Positions 51,738 to 63,262 of a stretch of 64,000 nucleotides of DNA are shown here, piece by piece. The stretch covers positions 105,969,142-106,033,141 of the forward strand of contig CM049306.1 in the NCBI GenBank assembly GCA_026874595.1. The letters are read 5' to 3'. Source of the DNA: Sipunculus nudus. Its lineage: Eukaryota > Annelida > Sipuncula > Golfingiida > Sipunculidae. The notes under the pieces were generated by a model. It was not told where the DNA came from. It did not search any database and worked only from the letters and a program-made list of their open reading frames with translations. How positions within the stretch are numbered: the stretch's first letter is position 1; the number at the start of each line of letters is the position of its first letter. A program made the position numbers and the translations under genes.

Positions 51738-53454
51738 ATATGTCAAGGCCCAGATCGTGATCTGGACGGATCTTGGATCTGACAAGCCCACTTTGCGATC
51801 GCAGTTCAGGCCGGCCCAAAACGCAATCGCAATCCAGGCTGGCCAGATCTTAGATCTGTCCAGCCCAGATTGCGATCACAATTTAGTCCGGCCCAGATTT
51901 GGATCCTGTCTTTCTTGTTTCAGGATCGCAATCTGGGCTGGACAGATCTTAGATCTGCCCAGTCGAGATTGGGATCCTAAACTTGACCAGCCCATATTGC
52001 GATCCATGCTTTTACTATCACAGGAGTGAAACATTGGATGTTTTACCAACTCATTTGGTATTGCATAGTACCATTTCCCTATAATAAATACAATTATACA
52101 AAAAGGCACAATAAGCCAATGGAAATATATTTTTATTTTGTTCATTAAAAAGGGAAGTATTTTATCATACTTATAAAACTGTGTTACATTAAAAAAAAAT
52201 TTCAAAAGCAACTTCAGTAGTACATTAATATGTCAAGCAATTTCAATCTGTCACAGTACACAACAAAAGTCCATCTAAGTACCTGCAAAAAAGTAATCCA
52301 AGTCATTTAAAAATTTAAAATAAAAGTACATTTTACAGCACTCTCTGAATACTTCACTTACACAGTAAATCAATGAGTATGAAAAAAAAACTACTGATAA
52401 CTACTGGTAACAAATATAAAATACATACTATGAAGCTTTATAAATATATATTGATTTTTTGAAAGATACATGATGGCTGAAAGTATAATATTTAGGTGAC
52501 AGCCTCAAGGGTTAAGTTTATAATAATTACTTGGGATTGATGACTTACATGGGCTTAGCATTTTAGCAACTGCTTAGTTGTTTCCTTTTTTTTTACCTTT
52601 TTCAACAAGCAGCTTTTTTTGCATGTACCAATTTGTATTATAATTGTATTTTATTAAGGGGAAATGGTAACATGCAATACTAAATGAGTTGATGAAACAT
52701 CCTACGTTTCATTCCTATGAAAGTAAGGAGTGAAAAGTGCTTTTTTGTATTATAATTGTATTTAAAATGGGGAAATGGTACCATGCAATTTACTAAATGA
52801 GTTGATGAAACATCCCATGTTTAACTCCTGTGATAGGAAGGAGTGAAAAGTGCCTTTTTGTGTTATAATTGTATTTATTATGTGGAAATGGTACCATGTA
52901 ATACCAATGAGTTGGTAAAAAATCTGATGTTTCACTCCAGTGATAGTAAAAGCATGGATCCCAATATGGGGTGGTCAAATTTTGGATCGCAATCTCGGCT
53001 GGACAGATAGTCCAGATTGCAATCCTGAAGCATGAAAGACAGGATCGCAATCTGGGCCAGACTGAACTGTAATCGCAATCTGGGCTGGACGGATCTAAGA
53101 TCTGGCCATCCTGGATTGCGATTGCAGTTTTGGCCGGCCTGAATTGCGATCGCAATTTGGGCTGGACGGATCTAAGATCTGGCCATCCTGCATTGCGATT
53201 GCAGTTTGGGCTGGCCTGAATTGCGATCGCAATCTCGGCTGGACAGATAGTCCAGATTGCAATCCTGAAGCATGAAAGACAGGATCGCAATCTGGGCCGG
53301 ACTGAACTGTAATCGCAATCTGGGCTGGACGGATCTAAGATCTGGCCATCCTGGATTGTGATTGCAGTTTGGGCCGGCCTGAATTGCGATCGCAATTTGG
53401 GCTGAACAGATCTAAGATCCGTCCAGATCGCGATCTGGCCCTTGACACAAATAT
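51738..53454. mobile_element. Foldback element with alternating GATCGCAATCTGGGC word arrays
   Basis: The left end ATATGTCAAGGCCCAGATCG and the right end (read inverted) ATTTGTGTCAAGGGCCAGAT open two long inverted arms: 51738-52110 and, in reverse complement, 52855-53454. Arm agreement continues beyond the arrays into ordinary sequence, e.g. GATCCATGCTTTTACTATCAC and AAATACAATTATA on both sides. The outer arm parts are arrays of GATCGCAATCTGGGC and GGACGGATCTAAGATCTGG in alternating orientation. The right arm holds an extra 240-bp duplication (52985-53224 repeated from 53225). A single-copy AT-rich spacer (about 52110-52655) separates the arms. No transposase is present. The 226-codon minus frame at 52793-53473 is a by-product of the arrays. 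Confidence 0.75.
52655..52950. repeat. Three direct copies of a ~112-bp unit in the foldback right arm
   Basis: Copies begin at about 52661, 52772 and 52885, each with GAAATGGTA(A/C)CATG, an ACTAAATGAGTTG-like stretch, a GTTT-CTCC-TG-GATAG stretch and TATAATTGTATTTA. The left arm has one copy in inverse orientation (about 52020-52110). The right arm therefore grew by duplication after the arms formed, or the left arm lost copies. Confidence 0.7.
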
Positions 53455-54300
53455 AATGACGGTGGGGCAGCAAGCTTTATACATATTCTGCAGGGGGTAT
53501 TGACTTTGAAACCTGGGGAAGTTTGGCAACCTCTGGAAGTGGAGTTATCCTGTTTGCAGACATATAACTTCCAGGCAATTTTATCATTATATTGCAGTCC
53601 TTAAATTAATGGAAAATACATAATTTCTACATTACTCCAATTATTGTTATTATTAAGTAATCTTTCATGAAAATAACTAAACTGTTGTGAAGCTTGCTGA
53701 AGGAAAAAAAGGACCTCTTAACACGTTTTCAATTTTGAATGCACCTTTCTCACACACATGGTCCAGACAAGCTTTTGTACCATGAGAGTGCCACACCCAC
53801 TTTCATCAAACATTCATTTTAGAAAGGCAACAACACCACATAAAAAATACAATGAATAAACAGACTTTCAATATGATTACATTACAACAGACTGCTACCT
53901 CTGTATCTGTGCCAACCATAGATAAAAGGAATAATAAAAACAACATCTACATGTCAAAGCAACTTCCTACACATGTGTATATATATGTGTACTGCATAAA
54001 TTATCAATCGTCCAAACTGAAATTATCATTGAACTGCAGCCAAAACCAAACATGTGGATTGCTAAAAATAGCCATGGGCCATCAGAGTAACTGTCAATCA
54101 GAAGACAAGACAAACTAAAGTACAGGATTACAATTACACTGGACATTGTGTATGATAGTAACATCAATGTAATAATTTTACATTAACATACATGATAACT
54201 AATAAGTGGTCACTAAAATTATAACTTTTATGTGACATCTCTTAACAAGAAAATCAAACTTTATTTTGTGATGCTCTGAAATTTTTGTAGATTATGTAAA

Positions 54301-54357
<57 letters not shown>

Positions 54358-54360
54358 AAG
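54301..54360. repeat. Compound (TG)n(AG)n microsatellite
   Basis: TG units to about 54317 then AG units with AAAG interruptions. Frames on both strands across it are artefacts. Confidence 0.95.
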
Positions 54361-55000
54361 AATGGGAGGGGCTTGGCATCAACACAGAGGCCAGTAAGGA
54401 TGGCTTGTGCAGTGTATATTTCTTTAAGTTTAATGAACAGGTAAAAGAAAATGATGTTATCTGCCAAAAGACATTTCAACTGCTATTGTCAGAATATACC
54501 AATGGCATTATATCTGCATGTAAATGAATAGTTTTTAACAACCTCAATCCAATTTTATTCAAGTGTTACCGGGAGGGTAACAAGGCTCCCGAATGTCAAA
54601 TAAACCACAGCTAATGCTGATAGCGTCAAGTTTATTTCATTCATTTTCTATGTATGGGTCCATCACTCAGTCACTTAAGTGACAACACATTACAGAGCTT
54701 AAATAAATGTCAATAACTGGCCCAACTATGTAGCTTTAATTATGCAGGAGTCTGAACAGCAGACCGTGGTCGGGATAAACTAGTTGAAAACCGCTCACTG
54801 TGAAGGGAATCAGTAATGCCTGGGTTTTTTCCTTGTGCACACTGGGCAATATACGAGCCTGTATTGCCAGACCCGCTATTATCAAAACACTCATATTATT
54901 ATCTAGCCATGTGTTAGTACGCCTGGTGCGCTGTGATGGGGTTGTGAGGGGGCAGGGTCCAGTCCAGGCCGAACGGGTCACGAATCATAAACATACTCAC

Positions 55001-55063
55001 GTCCTCAAATATCGAGCCCACGTTCGCCGTCACCAGAAGCACTTTCGTATGGGTGTGCGCCAT
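55001..55063 (-). CDS. INPP5A: Exon 1 (coding part) of INPP5A-like inositol polyphosphate 5-phosphatase
   Basis: Type I inositol polyphosphate 5-phosphatases remove the 5-phosphate from Ins(1,4,5)P3 and Ins(1,3,4,5)P4 and so end the IP3-calcium signal, acting at membranes. Seen: the minus strand reads ATG at 55063-55061 in the context CTAAGATGG, then 21 codons ending at a strong donor (GAC|GTGAGTAT, donor at 55000). The peptide contains VLLVTANVGSIFED. From family knowledge, animal INPP5A begins with VLLVTANVGSLFDD after a short variable leader, and the exon boundary falls at the same place. The upstream frame has no Met before a TAG, so this is the first in-frame start. The exon ends in phase 0 and continues at 41394. 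The catalytic motifs (GDFNFR, WCDRIL, GDHKPV types) lie in later exons that are not visible here. Identification is from memory of the family. Confidence 0.85.
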
Positions 55064-55239
55064 CTTAGCGCAATATTGATCATCAGGTAAAATCCTCGGA
55101 GTCAGTGTGTGAATCGCACATGGATACTATATTGTGAAGGCTTCTTTTACTGACTGGGGCCCTGAGACGCTTGTCGGGCCGTCCGTACACAACATCAACA
55201 GTGTTCACCTAAAGCCGACCTCAATCACCAGGGTTCTAC

Positions 55240-55247
55240 TGACGTCA
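55240..55247. promoter_or_regulatory. CRE octamer TGACGTCA within an inverted repeat
   Basis: A perfect palindromic cAMP-response element, about 180 bp upstream of the exon 1 ATG. It is flanked by an 8-bp inverted repeat, GCCGACCT to the left and AGGTCGGC to the right (about 55215-55256). Position near a likely promoter makes CREB/ATF binding plausible; this is inference from the motif. Confidence 0.45.
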
Positions 55248-55532
55248 CAAGGTCGGCCTAGACTGGTATCGTCTTTCTGTATTGCGTGGGACGCACCGCG
55301 TGTAACAACTGTGACACGAACGAACTCCCGCGTTTGATAACAGAACTCACTCGTCCGTATGCTCACGATAGGTCCAAGTGATTGTGTACCAAAGTGTTTC
55401 GAGTTTAGGTACTTATTAAGGGCGCCCTGGGCGCATATCAACAGCACTTTGCATTCAGCGCACCTGTTAGTTTAGTTTTCATGACGGACACAGATGTCGC
55501 CTCATGGCAAACCCGTCCAGTGAAAGGCTAGC

Positions 55533-55636
55533 CCATAAGAATGAACTCCTCAATTGCTTTTTTCAGTGACTGATGCAATGTGGTCCATAAGAATGAACTC
55601 CTCAATTGCTTTTTTCAGTGACTGATGCAATGTGGA
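55533..55636. repeat. 52-bp direct duplication upstream of the INPP5A-like gene
   Basis: CCATAAGAATGAACTCCTCA... to ...GACTGATGCAATGTGG occurs twice, back to back (55533-55584 and 55585-55636), practically identical, so it is recent or under constraint. Confidence 0.85.
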
Positions 55637-56071
55637 GTCCATAGATCGCACCTGCAGTTAACTGTGATTATAACACTCCATACACAACTGTACGTGAGAT
55701 TTAACATATATCCATTGGTAAATGTTCAGCACATCTATGTGTATTGTATATTTGACCACTAGAAAACATTACTATTCTGTTCTCAGCCATATTTTGCACC
55801 AAAGAAGTTTAAATATGAACATAATAGTACACAGACCTAAAGCCTTATACAGGACTGCCACCAAATGCAAGATGTCTACCGCCGCTGTTAATGCTTCAAT
55901 TCTCTCTGGACAAATTATATCAGTTGTTGATGTTACAGGTGCTTGATGCTTTTCAGAATTGTTATTTTTTATTACAGGCCTTTTGACATACAAAATTATG
56001 CCAACATTGGTTTCTTAAAACCATAGGAAATATTTTTATTCAATTTCCTTTCTAAGATATGCTATAATCCC

Positions 56072-56151
56072 AGTTAGCCCTTTGGTGGGCCGGCGACGCA
56101 ACAGAAACCTGAAACCTGTTGCGTCGCCGTCGGCGGCTAGTGAAAGGCCCG
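56072..56151. repeat. GC-rich palindromic element
   Basis: CGGCGACGCAACAG (56091-56104) and its exact inverse CTGTTGCGTCGCCG (56116-56129) enclose an 11-nt loop. Outer flanks are imperfectly inverted (GCCCTTTGGTGGGCC against GGCTAGTGAAAGGCCC). It may be a minute MITE; no target duplication is evident. Confidence 0.6.
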
Positions 56152-56671
56152 CTGATTTAACAACTAAATCACGGTGGTAGCTTTCAGTTCTGTGCTGTTT
56201 ACAACTTGTAGTCACAGTATCAATTTATAGGCTGCAGTTAGTAACATGATCATGCTTCTTTTGAGAAGGGATGGAGTTTCGCAGAACAAGAGAATGATAA
56301 ACCATATCCGTTTGATAAACCATGAATCGTTTGTCTTAAAACATGATTTAAAATACGTACAGAAAAAATAGACATCACTCCGGAGCTCCTGTGTCAATTT
56401 CTAAAGTTAAGCCTAATGCTGATTCCAACATTATATAAAAACAATTTTTTTAATTGGTGTCTCTATCAGATAACTGCCGTTTTCTGTGGGCGGCGGCAGC
56501 GCTAAATAGATAACAAATAGCCTACTTCCGAATGATTGTGTAATTCCTGTCGTTCAGAGACTTCTTGGTCACAGACAAACATGTAAACATACTTGAACGT
56601 ACATATGGTTTAATATATAATTCCATCCAACTTCCTTCATTATAAATAGTGGTGAATTTCAGCACCTATAG

Positions 56672-58187
56672 CGAACAGTCATCTGAGCTACAGTCCGACG
56701 ACCGTCCAGCACAAATCGTAACCGCTAGATCTAGAAACTTCTCACTGAACACATGTATAGGCCAATACAAAATCTGCATAGAAACGTGGAATTATATCAC
56801 TGCGACCTATATCCTTTGAGCCATGGGGCTGGAAAGTACCCCCCCCCCCCAGAATAATTAAAAATTTGATACAAAAGCTCCAGTATCTGACAAACTAATG
56901 CATTTATTGTCATGGTTCTTTTCATGCTTTTAGATCATGGAATATATCATCAGTTCCTGAAGACTGGTGGCACCACCTGTATTTTTTTCTATTTTTACGC
57001 ATATTTTTATTGTACATTTTAGACCTTCGAAATAAAGCAGCCTTGCCGTTAATATAGGCATAAACCAAAACTGTTAGACGTAGAAACATCATACTAAACA
57101 TCCACTGAGGTTATTGGCAAATCTCCTTGGAAACCTGAAATTAGGTCATGGTGACCTATATTCTGCGAGCTACTGACCAAAAACATGATTTTAAGCACTC
57201 CGTGAGATAGGGCACAAAACTTAACTGTTGCAACTACAATTTTCACGTCCTTGGAGGTTCTTGAAAAATCTCCCTGTCAAGACACCTGAAATAAGGTCAC
57301 TTCGACCTATATTCTCTGGGTTACGGGTCCTGTTATTGCACCCCTGGATAATAAAAAATGTGATACAAAAGCTCCACTATCTGAATAACTAATGCATTGA
57401 TTGCCATGATCCTTTCCATGCATATCAATAATGGAATATTTCTCCGGTCCTGAGCGTCATCTGTATTTTTTTCTAATTTTTACACATTCTCCATTTTTGA
57501 GACCAAATCAAGCAGTCCAGCCATTAACAGGGCACAAACCATAATCGCTAGACTTAGAAACTTTAACTGTACATCTAGGTAGGTCCTAGACAAATCTCCT
57601 TGGAAACCTGAAATGAGATCATGGTGACCTATATTTTGGCGAACTACGGGCCAAAATCTTGGTTTTGAGCACCCAGAGAGTCGACCGGGCACAAATTGTA
57701 TCCATTTGGCCTAAAATATTCTAACATGACATTCAGAAAGGTCCTGGGTAAATCTCTGGAAACCTGAAATTAGGTCATAGTGACCGATATTCTCCAAAAT
57801 ATGTGAAAAAACACCCTATAAGAAAATTCTGCATGATTGCTTACAGTTGGACTTAGAAACTTCCAATTTGATTAAGATCAAAGGAGGTTCCTGAAAAAAA
57901 AATCCTGAGAAACCTAGCTGAAATAATTCCACTGTGACTTTTATCTAGCGAGCTATTTGAAAGAACATGATTTTAGCCCTCTGTTAGTCAGAAGGGAACT
58001 TATTGTAGCGGTTGCATCTAGTATATAGGGAGTTCCTGGTAAAATCTTCTTGGAAAGCCTAAATAAGGGCACTGTAACCTATTTCTTAAGATTACTGGAA
58101 AATGCATGATTTTGAGCACCCTGGGAGTCATGTACCCATTGTTCCTTTAATTCAGCTGAGCGTCATGGCCCATAGGCCACTTGTTGC
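56672..58187 (-). mobile_element. Hairpin-tailed tandem-core element, copy D (inverted)
   Basis: Read on the minus strand it begins AACAAGTGGCCTATGGGCCA with TGACGCTCAGCTGA (58187 downward) and ends with GGTCGTCGGACTGTAGCTCA near 56690. Unit-like segments with CAGGTGGTGCCACCAG (about 56965) and ATTCTGGGGGG (C-run at 56839-56850) are present. Divergence is high and the distal arm of the tail hairpin is degraded. It lies upstream of the INPP5A-like gene. Confidence 0.55.
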
Positions 58188-58415
58188 TTTAAGTGCCCAT
58201 TTAGTAAAACCTGGGTCCCATTCCAGTTCGCCATTGTAAACATCATCACTAATTGGGTCTTCAAGATAAAACATATCAAAATATAATTCTTGCCACGAGC
58301 ACAGCGCCACAAAATAAATGTGAAAATATTTGTGCAAATCATATTGAGACAGTATCCCACTGAAAATCTATGTTTTATTTTAACCTTTAGAATAGAAAAC
58401 CCGATATCAGCTATA

Positions 58416-58416
<1 letters not shown>

Positions 58417-58460
<44 letters not shown>
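58417..58460. repeat. (TA)n microsatellite
   Basis: About 44 bp of TA. Confidence 0.95.
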
Positions 58461-58461
<1 letters not shown>

Positions 58462-60121
58462 TTTTCTGGAGCCTGCAGTTAATGTAATTTACAATACATG
58501 AATTGTTTCCCGTGATTTACAAGAGTTCCACATGATTCCAAGTGATTAACCTTGAATTGCTGGTTTATTTATCGTAATAAAATATTAATTAAGTACATAA
58601 CGTTAGAAAATCAACGATATATATACTGAGTATAAACGTTATTATTCTATTAACTAGCTGATACGGTTTTCACAAATTCCATCGTTTTTGTCAGGCATAT
58701 ATGTTAAATGAGCAATATATTGGAATATACCACCAGAAATATGGCTTTATAAAGATTCCCCCCTCTCCTTGAGTAAACTAAATTGTATTTATATAGGTCT
58801 TCGTGGATGAGGGATAGACGTGTCTGAAATGTTCCTGGTGTATGTTATAAGTTTTTCTTATAATATGGTGACTGAATTATCCTAAACCTTTAATTTATAA
58901 GTTAAAATTATTCATTTTCCAATGCAATATCCTTTAAAAGCAATACAAAGTTTCTTGTACATCGGATCATGTGAACTGCGTTTTACAATGGCCGTGTTTT
59001 ATATAAAAAATAATACAACTTAACAGATTAATGATTCAGGAGAAAATTATTATACCAAATAAATAGCATTTTAAAGTGTTCATGTTTCAAAGTTTCAATT
59101 TCCACATCCTGGAGACCCAAGGACCGTGCAGATTTGTATTCGTACCATGGTTGCCTAGACATATATATTTGTAAGTACCTCAAATGAGGGCAAAAGTGCG
59201 TATGGAATTCATGATGAACTGAAAGCTCTGTTTGCGTCATAATCAAAATAATATGGCAATAAAATGGCGAGCATCTGTCGAAATATGATCGAGTCGCATC
59301 CAGGGACCCAACGGACAAAACCGACGCATTAACATTTTTATCTATACATGTATACATAGCCCCATGAACTGAATGTTTAACAAAATATTCACGTTATTTT
59401 ATGTGTATTGCTTTTTTATAACTCCTTTCAACTGCTCCTGCGTGGCAATCAATTTCCTTGTTTTGCACAAACTGTTATAACCCTGTTCTTGACTTCTGAC
59501 ATGACATTTCAAAGGCAACTTCGTGTACCGTACTCAAGTTAATTCTTCTTCAGATAAATAATATTAAACAGGTCTTTCGTTATGTTAACCTCACATGCAG
59601 ATTTAAATGACCCATGTAAAGATATCAATTTGGCACTCATGATACCATATTTTTTTTCAGCAATTAAGATTCAACTGATGCGTGTTTGCTTATATATATA
59701 TCGAGGACATTGAGAAGCCCTAATTGTTTTAATTAATTTTTAATTAATTTTTTTTAAATCCCATGCACTGAACTGGATTTGTTGATTTTATTAAGTAAAA
59801 ATATGCCTTCTTATTATCCAAATTACAATCTATTTATTTCCCGAAAGGTATCGTTTTAAGAGCATTTTTAAGTCAATATAAAATGTAATGTGTTAACATA
59901 GGAAGTTATTCAACTGTTTGTTCGGAGAAAAAATCGTTTAACTATTTGTTCGGACTTTTCTTTATTAAACGAAACGTTTGTATGGGTACCAAACTGTGTA
60001 TGACACTCGGTAACCTATAACAGTGACTCTTGCGTCTATAATGTAACAAATTTTAAAGCAATTTTAGGCCGATTTGTTGTTATATTACGTTACGATTTAT
60101 GATAATATATACATACATACA

Positions 60122-60123
<2 letters not shown>

Positions 60124-60182
<59 letters not shown>
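60124..60182. repeat. (TA)n microsatellite
   Basis: About 58 bp of AT after ATACATACATACATGC. Confidence 0.95.
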
Positions 60183-60185
<3 letters not shown>

Positions 60186-61094
60186 GATGTTAATTTTTGC
60201 TTCATAATGTTCTTTTGTTAGTGATACTATAAATGCACGCGCCTTCATATGGACGCAACTGTATCTGCGCCTTTCTGTATTTGTTAATCTTTAATTTTTG
60301 CAGTTGGTAATGTTTGTATGGTTTTTTTTTTCAGAAATATGCAGAGCAGGTTCGAAATTCAAAAGCATTTCCCAGGCTGGTAAACACTGGAGTAAAGGTT
60401 CCAGATCTTGTCATACAAATCAAGGTCTTAATATCATCTTAAAAATCATGAAATATTAATTTTTTCCCAGGAAATTTGGGAACTATTGATTCATTATTAC
60501 AATAAATTGTGTCATTGACAATATAGTTCATAGTTAAGAAAATGTAACTTTTAACTTGACTTATCAACGCCACGCGGCGTGTGTATGTCCAGAGAGAACC
60601 AGCACATTATTAAATTTTCTCTTGGTTGATTGACAGCTAGGACTCTGGCCTTCAGTAGCAGGTCTACAGACCATGAGCATGCTAATCTTGTTTAGCTTGG
60701 ACCTGTTATTGACCCTTAATTAAGCAAACCATGGTAACCAGGTGACCTAAATACTAATGGACAGCTCCGCCTCCTTCAGAGTACTCCTTTATAATTTTTT
60801 CTTACATGATAAATAGTTAAGAGTAATACAAGAGGGACGGAACAAAATTATGTAAAAATATTGATTCATTTTACACAACTGTCACTTCATATTCACTAAG
60901 TCATCCAACTAAAACAAAATGGCTCTTCCCAAATAGTTTTTGTCCATTTTCTCAAAGCTGTTTTTCTGCCTAGTCACATCATCTTCAGAGAGACATTGTT
61001 AAAAAAAACATCAGGAATGAAGCTTTCCAATTTTGCGCATATTGTGACAAAAACAATGCAATTTAAAATGTATATTTGCCTGTTTTGAATTTGC

Positions 61095-61097
<3 letters not shown>

Positions 61098-61183
<86 letters not shown>
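61098..61183. repeat. Long (TA)n microsatellite
   Basis: About 85 bp of pure TA, the longest simple repeat here. Confidence 0.95.
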
Positions 61184-61186
<3 letters not shown>

Positions 61187-61300
61187 TTGGGCTATTTGCA
61201 TGCATTTAAAGTGAAGTTATTGTTGAATGCATTTATAGTCGGTGTCAGAGATGAGATATATCGAGTTTTGTAAAAAAAAAAAAATGCTTTAAATTATAAA

Positions 61301-61388
61301 ATCTTCAGACCAACAACAAAACCATTATCTATATATAGCCGATCATATAGCTCCATATAAATCATGGTTTTGTTGTTGGATAGAAGAT
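61301..61388. repeat. Perfect 16-bp inverted repeat, possible hairpin
   Basis: CCAACAACAAAACCAT (61310-61325) pairs with ATGGTTTTGTTGTTGG (61364-61379) around a 38-nt AT-rich loop; outer ATCTTC/GAAGAT (61301-61306 and 61383-61388) extend the stem after a 3-nt mismatch. Could be a short foldback repeat or, if transcribed, a small-RNA precursor. Confidence 0.5.
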
Positions 61389-63069
61389 CCTATAGATCAG
61401 CTATATAAAAATATTGGTTTTATAGGTTAACTGAAGAAAATAAAATCTTACAGTGGATATTTTGAAGATTTTAATACGAAAACGAACCATGCAATGGCGC
61501 CAAAGTCTATAGATTTAAAAACTAGATGGAACCAAGGTAGTTCGACAAAACTAAGACATTAAGACCCAAATCGCATAAATAGAGATTTGTGTAATGGTAT
61601 CAGTTTTTAAACGTGAGAAAGCTGATATTGTAATATGTAGACAAAGTGTTATTATAATTTGTTAAGTAAGTCATGGAATTCAATATTATTGGCAATAATA
61701 ACTCCCAGAAGGAACTGATTCATTAACTAATAGACTTGGTTCTTTCGTGATGAATTATGGGTAGCTTGACGATGCCAACTCTTCACTTCCCTCTGCGTGT
61801 GATTCAACATCTGCCGAGAAGCAGCTCAACCTCGACTCCCGAAAATTTAAGGAAAAGCCTACTGGGATTATTAAGTATACCCCGCTTTGTTGTCATACAC
61901 TCAGATTGTCATTGTGACCAAGGGCTTTATCTTTAGACAGTCAAATATACTGTAAATTCTGTATTTGTAATGTAGAGGCTGAGGCGGATTTGCACCATTA
62001 TACATGTTCCTAATCAGAGTAACTATGTATATGCAAAAAAAAAACATCGGTATGAATATATCAAGAAAGCACAAAGCAATTTTTTTCGTAAGTCGGGATT
62101 GTAGATCGCTTATATCACTTAATTATATATATAACACAATTTAGGTTTGCAAGTCTCATTGTGTTGCAGGCTGATAGCTTAAATCTAATATATCTTTCAT
62201 CAGTGTTATATAGTATATATCCATAATATACAATATCTAAACTTGCTGCATTTGAATCCAATTAAGGAAAAAAACATGGTAATTAAGATCTGGCTTGGAA
62301 TTTTGTCAGTAACTGTAGACTAATAATGACAACTAAAGTTTAACTGGTTGTTGGAGAGTAGAGTAATTGAAGTTAAGGCTTACCTTTGATATTGACAAAT
62401 AATATTTAACATCAGTATGAGGGGTTTTAGTGTAAAGAAGTTAGGTCAATAAGGAAATCCTCCAGAAACAGAATATAATACATGAAGGACATTGAAAGGA
62501 GAGTTTTTGACCCAGCAGGGTACTCAAGAAAATAATGGAGTAGATGAAGGAAACAAATTGTTCAAATCAGCAATGTCCTGTTATAAGAATTATAAGTATC
62601 TGTTCGGCTTCTCTATATGTTAGACATTTGTAGACAAAGAGAATACAAACACAGAATATATATGAAGCATAACTGTAAGAAAAGTTTCCCAGCAGCGTAA
62701 AATTCAAGGCAGGCCCATAAAACAGATATTATAGTACTCTAGCTGTAATGAAACATCAAGAAAATGCGGAATTCAAATGATGAGCCTGACGGTTCATATC
62801 TGCTCTAGATTTTAGAAAGTTGCATCATGTATGTATTTTAGGGGCCTTCAACTGTAAATTCATAAGATTAATTTAATTTTAAATAAGATTTAAAAGTGAT
62901 TTACTCTTGTAACTAAAAAATCCATATAAGAAAGAGAGGCATAACCTCCTTTCCTCTGCCCTTTATCGTCTATCATCCCTAATCAAAATATATGTATTTA
63001 TATTAACTTTATGGAAAATTAAATTCTTAAAATTAAGCCTATGCATTTAAATCCTTACAACATAGCCAT

Positions 63070-63262
63070 CATACGCAATCATGAACGGAATCTCATGAAA
63101 TTTCAAAAGCATTTAGATACTGGGCCAATGAAGAATCAATTAGATTTGGATCCGGCTAATTATCCAGATTCAAGAACGTCATAAAGGAATATTCGCAAAT
63201 GTATAGGCACTTATGCACGAATGAACCTGGGATTTTTGGCCGAATAAGTGAATTCAAACACG
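63070..63262 (+). repeat. Second copy of the dispersed repeat at 12822-12990
   Basis: AATCTCATGAAATTTC, GGGCCAATGAAGAATCAATT, GGATCCGGCTAATTATCCAG, TTCAAGAACGTCAT and GCACGAATGAACCTGGGAT keep the same order as the copy at 12.8 kb. The family is widespread in marine invertebrates as far as I recall (…TCATGAAATTT…GATCCGGATC…). Confidence 0.6.

Larger units (their letters stand above)
41395..55000 (-). other. INPP5A: Intron 1 of the INPP5A-like gene (13.6 kb)
   Basis: Bounded by the donor after exon 1 and the acceptor before exon 2. It holds no exon I can support. Its content is mobile and repetitive: GGGAAAAATGAGAATTC palindromic arrays, a LINE tail, two hAT elements with target duplications, a foldback element and a GT/GA microsatellite. 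The stretches 43175-46350, 48050-49215 and 53460-54295 are AT-rich with nothing recognisable. The stretch 45200-45430 has a few splice-like signals on the plus strand, but the implied intron is only about 50 bp and no product is recognisable. Confidence 0.8.
54980..55450 (-). promoter_or_regulatory. CpG-richer 5' region and putative promoter of the INPP5A-like gene
   Basis: Around and upstream of the exon 1 ATG the sequence becomes visibly richer in G+C and CpG (GGGCCGTCCGTAC, GACGCACCGCGTG, GGGCGCCCTGGGCGC) than the surrounding AT-rich DNA. The start codon sits in AAGATGGCGCAC, which matches the YY1 consensus (AANATGGCG) often found just downstream of animal transcription starts. A full CRE octamer lies about 180 bp upstream of the ATG. 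No TATA box at a fixed distance is evident. The exact start site cannot be read from sequence. Confidence 0.5.

Noticed and set aside
52793-53473. Longest open frame in the window, 226 codons, minus strand
   Set aside because: It lies in the foldback arm; its peptide is a repeat of DLRSVQPKLRSQFRPA-like segments forced by the DNA array and has no domain.
60974-61273. Frames rich in Tyr-Ile
   Set aside because: Translation of the (TA)n tract.
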